Below, one piece after another: positions 59,186 through 64,000 of a stretch of 64,000 nucleotides of DNA (positions are counted from its first letter, which is position 1; each line of letters opens with the position of its first letter). Under the pieces are notes generated by a model. The model saw nothing but the letters and a program-made list of their open reading frames with translations, was not told the DNA's origin and did not search any database. The DNA is from Cupriavidus basilensis OR16. GTDB taxonomy: Bacteria; Pseudomonadota; Gammaproteobacteria; Burkholderiales; Burkholderiaceae. The translations under genes and the position numbers were made by a program. Location: contig NZ_AHJE01000069.1 in NCBI RefSeq assembly GCF_000243095.1, positions 1-64,000 on the forward strand, read 5' to 3'.

Positions 59186-61720
59186 GTGACCCAGCAAGAT
59201 CCGAAGAAGCAGCAACCGCACCAAACGCGCGCCATGCCCCCGCTGATAGCCACCTTGGCCGCCACGCTGATCGGGGCCGTCGCCGCGCCGGCGGCAGCCC
59301 AGCCGTCGCGGCAAGCGCCGGCGACCATCGACATCCGTGCCCAGCCGCTGGCCAACGCGCTCACGCAACTCGGCCGGCAAACGTCGCTCCAGTTGTTCTT
59401 CACGCCTGCATTGGTGGCCGGCAAGCAAGCCCCCGCCGTCCATGGCAGCATGCCCGCCGAAGCCGCGCTCGATACGCTGCTCAAGGGCAGCGGCATCCGC
59501 TACCAGCGCAATGGCAGCGGCATCGTGCTACAGCCTGCGGGCCAGACCGATGCCGCCGCGCAGATCGCCGCCACGGCAGCATTGGCAGCAACGGCAGCGA
59601 CGGCAGCGACGGCCGCGCCTGCCCAGGAGCCGGCCAGGATGCTCGAAGCCGTGGAGGTCACCGCTTCGCGAACCTCTAGCGACCTGATGCGCCCCACCCG
59701 GCAGGTCACGGTCATCGACCGCGCGGAGATCGATGCGCTCAAGGCCGGGTCCGACAGCGTCGCCACCCTGCTCTCCAAGGTCATTCCCGGCATGTCCGAC
59801 TCCAGCCATACCGTGACCGATTTCGGCCAGACCCTGCGGGGCCGCGGCATGCTGGTCCTCGTCGACGGCATGCCGTTAAACACCAACCGGGACTCGGCGC
59901 GCAACCTCGCCAACGTGGACCCGGCATTGATCGAGCGCATCGAAGTCCTGCGCGGCAGCAGCGCCATCTACGGCGGCGGGGCCACCGGGGGCATCGTCTC
60001 CATCAACACGCGCCCGGCCGGCGGCCCGCCGCTGTCGGAAACCATGTTTTCACTCACCTCGCCGCTCTCCCGGCTGCGCGCGGACGGCTTGTCCGGCCAG
60101 CTGCAGCAACATGTTTCCGGCAGCGAGGGGATGGTCGACTATGCCTTTGACGTCGGCGCCCGCCGCATCGGCAGCGCCTACGATGCGCGCGGCCAGCGCG
60201 TCGCCCCGGAGCCCAGCCAGGGCGACCTGTTCCAGTCCGACAACTACAACATCGGCGGCAAGCTTGGCCTGCGCCTGGCGCCCGAGCAGCGCGTGCAGCT
60301 CGCCGTCAGCCATTTCAACGCCAGGCAGGATACTGGCTACGCCTCCGACCCATCGGTAGCCCGCCTGCCCCCGGGCAGCGTGCCCGCGCGCGCTATCAGC
60401 GGCCTGCAGCTCGCCGACCAGAACCAGATCCGCAACACACTGCTCAATCTTGAGTACGAGCACAAGAACCTGGCCGGCAGCGCCGTCTCCGCGCAGCTTT
60501 ACTACCGCGACTACTTCACGCGCTTCACACCCTTCGACGCACGCGCCGTCGCCACGCGTGGCGGCAATGTCGACCAGTCCATGCAGAACTCCGGCGTGTT
60601 CGGCAGCCGGCTTACCATCAAGACGCCGCTGGACACCGCCAGGCGCACCCGTCTTGTGTGGGGCCTGGACTTCGAGCAGGAACGCAGCGACATGCCGATC
60701 GACATCTTCGATCCCAAGGCCTATGACGCCAGCGGCGGCCGCGTCTTCAACAAGACCGGCACGCTTACCTACATGCCGCAGATCACCACGCGCAGCCTGG
60801 GCGGCTTTGGCCAGCTGCAGCACAAGTTCAACGAGCAGTGGTCGGCCGAGGGCGGCCTGCGCTACCAGTACGCCAATGCCCGCTTCAACGACTTCGTGCC
60901 GCTGTCGCAATCGCGCGTGGCGCAGCCGGCCACCGTCAAGGGTGGCTCGGTCGACTACACCGCGCTGCTGGGCAACGCCGGCGTCGTCTACAAGCCGGTC
61001 AAGGGGCACGAGGTCTATGCCGCGTTCAGCCAGGGCTTCAACTTGCCCGACATCGGCCTGCAGGTACGCAACGCGCGCGCCGGCTTCGACATCGGCTCCT
61101 CCGACCTGCAGCCGGTCAAGACCAACAACTACGAGCTCGGCTGGCGCGGCGCCTTCGGCAACACCTTGACCTCGCTGGCGGTGTTCTACACCACCTCCGA
61201 CCTGGGCGATGTGCAGAGCTTCAACAACGGCCTGATCCTGACCCGCACCGCCGAGCGTATCTATGGCGTGGAAGCCAGCGCCGACTACCTATCCGACAAC
61301 GAGCAATGGGGCACTGGCGGCACCTTCACCTGGATGCGCGGCCGGGAAACCCCGCAAGGCAGCCCGAGCCAGCAGATGAGCGGCTACCGGATCCCGCCCC
61401 TCAAGCTGACCGGCTACGTGCAATACCGGCCCGCGCCCGCCTGGGGCCACCGCCTGCAAGCCACCTTCTTCGCCGGCCATGACTACCGGCTCAACGGTGT
61501 CGACAGCTTTGGCCGGCGCGACGTGGCCAGTTACACCACGCTGGACCTCATCAGCCACTACCGGGTCGGCAAGAAGGACACCATCACGGTGGGTATCCAG
61601 AACCTGCTGAACCGCTACTACTACCCGCTTTACAGCCAGTTGCTGCGCAACAGCAACAACACCTCCCACCTGCCTGCGGCGGGCATCGCCATGACGGCCA
61701 CCTACGTGCATCGCTGGTAA
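59186..61720 (+). CDS. TonB-dependent siderophore receptor with signalling domain
   Basis: 844 residues from GTG 59186 (ATG 59234 also possible). Signal peptide ends near AAAQP. An STN signalling domain (ANALTQLGRQTSLQLFFTPA; LLKGSGIRYQRNGSGIVLQP) is followed by an Ala-Thr-rich linker, the plug (ATLLSKVIPGMSDSS; GRGMLVLVDGMPLNT) and a 22-strand-type barrel ending in the aromatic YVHRW. The STN domain is the partner of the FecR protein encoded just before. It imports a ferric siderophore; which one cannot be told. No siderophore synthesis or ABC importer genes are in the window. Confidence 0.92.
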   Translation: MTQQDPKKQQPHQTRAMPPLIATLAATLIGAVAAPAAAQPSRQAPATIDIRAQPLANALTQLGRQTSLQLFFTPALVAGKQAPAVHGSMPAEAALDTLLKGSGIRYQRNGSGIVLQPAGQTDAAAQIAATAALAATAATAATAAPAQEPARMLEAVEVTASRTSSDLMRPTRQVTVIDRAEIDALKAGSDSVATLLSKVIPGMSDSSHTVTDFGQTLRGRGMLVLVDGMPLNTNRDSARNLANVDPALIERIEVLRGSSAIYGGGATGGIVSINTRPAGGPPLSETMFSLTSPLSRLRADGLSGQLQQHVSGSEGMVDYAFDVGARRIGSAYDARGQRVAPEPSQGDLFQSDNYNIGGKLGLRLAPEQRVQLAVSHFNARQDTGYASDPSVARLPPGSVPARAISGLQLADQNQIRNTLLNLEYEHKNLAGSAVSAQLYYRDYFTRFTPFDARAVATRGGNVDQSMQNSGVFGSRLTIKTPLDTARRTRLVWGLDFEQERSDMPIDIFDPKAYDASGGRVFNKTGTLTYMPQITTRSLGGFGQLQHKFNEQWSAEGGLRYQYANARFNDFVPLSQSRVAQPATVKGGSVDYTALLGNAGVVYKPVKGHEVYAAFSQGFNLPDIGLQVRNARAGFDIGSSDLQPVKTNNYELGWRGAFGNTLTSLAVFYTTSDLGDVQSFNNGLILTRTAERIYGVEASADYLSDNEQWGTGGTFTWMRGRETPQGSPSQQMSGYRIPPLKLTGYVQYRPAPAWGHRLQATFFAGHDYRLNGVDSFGRRDVASYTTLDLISHYRVGKKDTITVGIQNLLNRYYYPLYSQLLRNSNNTSHLPAAGIAMTATYVHRW

Positions 61721-61760
61721 AGCGACCGGGGCACAGCGATACTGTCGGCAGAATTCGATA

Positions 61761-61780
61761 TACTGTATATGCATACAGTA
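61761..61780 (+). promoter_or_regulatory. LexA box upstream of the Y-family polymerase
   Basis: TACTGTATATGCATACAGTA contains CTGT-N8-ACAG and is a near-perfect palindrome, matching the classical SOS box. It ends 13 bases before ATG 61794, so bound LexA would cover the start region. Confidence 0.88.
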
Positions 61781-61793
61781 ACCCACTGACGCC

Positions 61794-62957
61794 ATGTCAT
61801 CCGCACCCCGTCGCATCGCCCACCTGGATATGGACGCGTTCTACGCGTCTGTCGAGCTATTGCGGTATCCGGAACTGCGCGGCATGCCGGTGGTGATCGG
61901 CGGTGGACGAAATGCGGTGCCGGAAATACTTCCCGACGGCAGCCGGCGCTTTGCCCGCCTGCGCGACTATGCCGGGCGCGGCGTCGTCACCACCTCCACC
62001 TACGAAGCGCGGGCGCTGGGGGTGTTCTCCGCCATGGGCATGATGAAGGCCGCGCAGCTCGCCCCCGACGCCATCCTGCTGCCCACGGATTTCGACTCGT
62101 ACCGGCACTACTCCCGCCTGTTCAAGGCCGCCGTCGCGACCTTCACCGGCGAGATCGAAGACCGGGGCATCGACGAAATCTATATCGACCTGAGCGACGT
62201 GCCAGGCGAGCCTGCCGATATCGGCACCCGCATCAAGCAAGCGGTGCGCGAAGCAACGGGGCTCAGCTGCTCCATCTGCATCGCCCCCAACAAGCTCCTC
62301 GCCAAGATCGGCTCCGAGCTCGACAAACCCAACGGGCTCACCCTGCTGGCAGCCAGCGACGTGCCGCTGCGCATCTGGCCGCTGCCCGTGCGCAAGGTCA
62401 ACGGGATCGGCCCCAAAGCCACCGAGAAACTCGCGACCCTTGGCATCGCCACGGTGGGCGACCTCGCCGGCGCGGACCTCGGCATGCTGCAGACGCATTT
62501 CGGCCGCAGCTACTCCGCCTGGCTAGCCGAGATCGCGCAAGGCCATGACGAACGCCCGGTCGTCACCAGCTCGGAGCCCAAGTCCATGAGCCGGGAAACC
62601 ACCTTCGAGCGCGACCTGCACCCCAAGCAAGACCGCCAGACCCTCTCCGAAGTCTTCACCGGCCTGTGCCAGCGCTTGGCGGAAGACCTGCATCGCAAGG
62701 GCTACGTGGGCCGCACCATCGGCGTCAAGCTGCGCTACGACGACTTTCACACCGTCACGCGCGACCTGAGCATGCCAGCCCCGACCGCGGACGCCACGCA
62801 ACTGCGGCGCGCCGCCACCGAATGCGTCAAGCGCGTTCCGCTGGACCGCAAGATCCGCTTGTTGGGCGTACGGGTCAGCGCCCTGACCCCGGCGGGCGAA
62901 TGGGAGCCGGCAGCGCTGCCGGTACAGGGGGAGTTGCCTTTCGCCGACAACGCGTAG
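61794..62957 (+). CDS. dinB: Y-family DNA polymerase IV (DinB)
   Basis: 387 residues. Catalytic acidic residues lie in HLDMDAFYASVE (Asp12, Asp14) and in DRGIDEIYIDLSDV. The steric and thumb helix-hairpin-helix parts (KVNGIGPKATEKLATLGIAT) and the little finger (MSRETTFERDL; YVGRTIGVKLRYDDFHTVTR) are complete. The C-terminus QGELPF resembles a beta-clamp-binding motif. It copies damaged DNA, with control by the LexA box just upstream. It has no imuA/imuB-like partners nearby. Confidence 0.93.
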   Translation: MSSAPRRIAHLDMDAFYASVELLRYPELRGMPVVIGGGRNAVPEILPDGSRRFARLRDYAGRGVVTTSTYEARALGVFSAMGMMKAAQLAPDAILLPTDFDSYRHYSRLFKAAVATFTGEIEDRGIDEIYIDLSDVPGEPADIGTRIKQAVREATGLSCSICIAPNKLLAKIGSELDKPNGLTLLAASDVPLRIWPLPVRKVNGIGPKATEKLATLGIATVGDLAGADLGMLQTHFGRSYSAWLAEIAQGHDERPVVTSSEPKSMSRETTFERDLHPKQDRQTLSEVFTGLCQRLAEDLHRKGYVGRTIGVKLRYDDFHTVTRDLSMPAPTADATQLRRAATECVKRVPLDRKIRLLGVRVSALTPAGEWEPAALPVQGELPFADNA

Positions 62958-63072
62958 CAGACCCCGCCGCGAACCAATCCGTCTGATAGTATTGGCACAG
63001 CCACGCGCATCTTGCAGCACCAGTGCGCAATCAACACCTTCGGGCTAACGTCAATTGTCATCTGACCTGGAT

Positions 63073-64000
63073 ATGCGGGCCTCCACTGAAGCTGAAACCA
63101 GACATGATCGCATCGACACCTCGAGGTCGCAGAACCTTACAGTTGCATTACAGCAGGAGCGGTTTGACGCGCTGACTCGCCTCGCGCGCCACCTCTTCAA
63201 GGTCCCGGTCGCCATGGTGATGCTGCATGACACGCAGCATGGCACGCATCCCGGCGACGCACCGATCCATATCGACGGCCTGCGCATGTGCATTCATGCG
63301 GCGTGCCCCTTGACCACAGCGAGCGGCAGCCAGCTTGGCGCCTTCCGCCTGTACGATGTCGTATCGCGCCAACTGGACCAGGCGGAGCGGGCCCTCCTGC
63401 AAGATTTTGCCGACATGGCGGTCGCCATCATCGAGCGCGATCAGGCCCAGGCCAGACTGGACGATGACGCCAACCGGCAGCAGGAGAGCGAGAAGCGGCT
63501 CGAACTGGCCATCGCGGGAAGCGGCACGGGCGTCTGGGACCGGGATATCCAGGCGGGCAAGATCCACTACTCGGCTGGCTGGAAAGCCATCATCGGCTAT
63601 GAAGAATCCGAGATCACCAACCGGATCGAAGATAGCTATACCCGAGTCCATCCCGACGACCTAGCCTACGTCCAGGCCACCATACAAGCCCACTTCAACC
63701 AGGAAACGGAAAGCTACGCCGTGGATCACCGGATTCGCTGCAAGGACGGCCGCTACAAATGGATATCCAGCCGCGGCAAGGTAGTCAGCCGCGGCAGCAA
63801 CGGCGAGCCGCTGCGCATGATCTCCAGGCCCTGTCCGAAGAACTGCAGCAAACCGTCGACCTGATCACCAGCCTGACCAACGAAGTCCCCGGCCTGGTAT
63901 TCCAGCAGCGCCTGCTGCCAACGGGGGAATCCTTCCTCCCCTACGCCAGCGCCGGCATCGCCGATATCTACGAACTCACGCCGCAACAGGTAGCCGCCAG
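63073..64000 (+). pseudogene. GAF-PAS sensory protein, frame broken and cut by window end
   Basis: From ATG 63073 (a TTG at 63055 also fits) the protein has a short GAF domain (ERFDALTRLARHLFKVPVAM; ACPLTTASGSQLGAFRLYD) that seems to lack part of its middle, then a PAS/PAC domain (LELAIAGSGTGVWDRDIQAG; HRIRCKDGRYKWISSRGKVV). At about 63828, after GEPLRMI, the frame changes with loss of roughly a dozen residues and a second PAS-like stretch begins (ALSEELQQTVDLITSLTNEV), running off the window. The output domain is not visible; diguanylate cyclase or histidine kinase are both possible. Confidence 0.7.

Overview
The window is about 64 kb of high-GC DNA with the gene content and order of a Burkholderiaceae betaproteobacterium, most likely Cupriavidus or a close Ralstonia relative. 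This is inferred from protein character and from the tig-clpP-clpX-lon-tRNA-ppiD order, not from a database search. No insertion sequence, integrase, prophage, CRISPR array or rRNA operon was found.

Layout. 1-3962 (minus): a cbb3-type oxidase operon whose subunit I carries an N-terminal CcoS-like segment, then CcoO, a monohaem cytochrome c, an SCO copper chaperone and a membrane protein cut by the window edge. 4391-9623: a nitric-oxide stress cluster of nnrS, a MocR-type regulator, nsrR and flavohaemoglobin hmp. nnrS and hmp share a palindromic NsrR-like operator placed over the -35 element. 9695-14069: a metal- or redox-type two-component system divergent from an exported protein, a cytochrome b561-like protein and a molybdopterin oxidoreductase, recalling the HprRS-MsrPQ arrangement. 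14707-20898: purL and an alkylsulfatase-like hydrolase. 21247-28861 (minus): an oxidation operon of dihaem cytochrome c, GMC oxidoreductase, an unrecognised 143-residue protein, and a molybdenum hydroxylase large subunit and 2Fe-2S subunit. 29156-37349: a catabolic set of a HyuA-HyuB protein, a MarR-like regulator, an amidase and a TRAP transporter. 37390-45876: a dadA remnant, nnr, a DMT permease, pgi, an ABC ATPase overlapping tesA head to head, and ppiD. 46122-52434: tRNA-Asp, tRNA-Val, lon, clpX, clpP and tig. 52660-64000: mnmC, rlmJ, a YedK-type protein, DUF1488, a FecI-FecR-TonB receptor iron system, a LexA-boxed Y-family polymerase and a GAF-PAS signalling protein cut by the window end.

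The most striking feature is not one gene. At least fourteen genes, several of them housekeeping (purL, lon, tig, mnmC, nnr), carry single-base frameshifts or clean internal losses of tens to hundreds of bases, while their neighbours are intact. lon lacks its Walker A region, dadA has lost three separate blocks, and the HyuA-HyuB gene keeps a 36-base out-of-frame island between two losses. The likeliest cause is an assembly or consensus artefact in which uncovered positions were dropped. If the losses are real, the strain is undergoing unusual gene decay. Broken genes are annotated at full extent with the break positions given.
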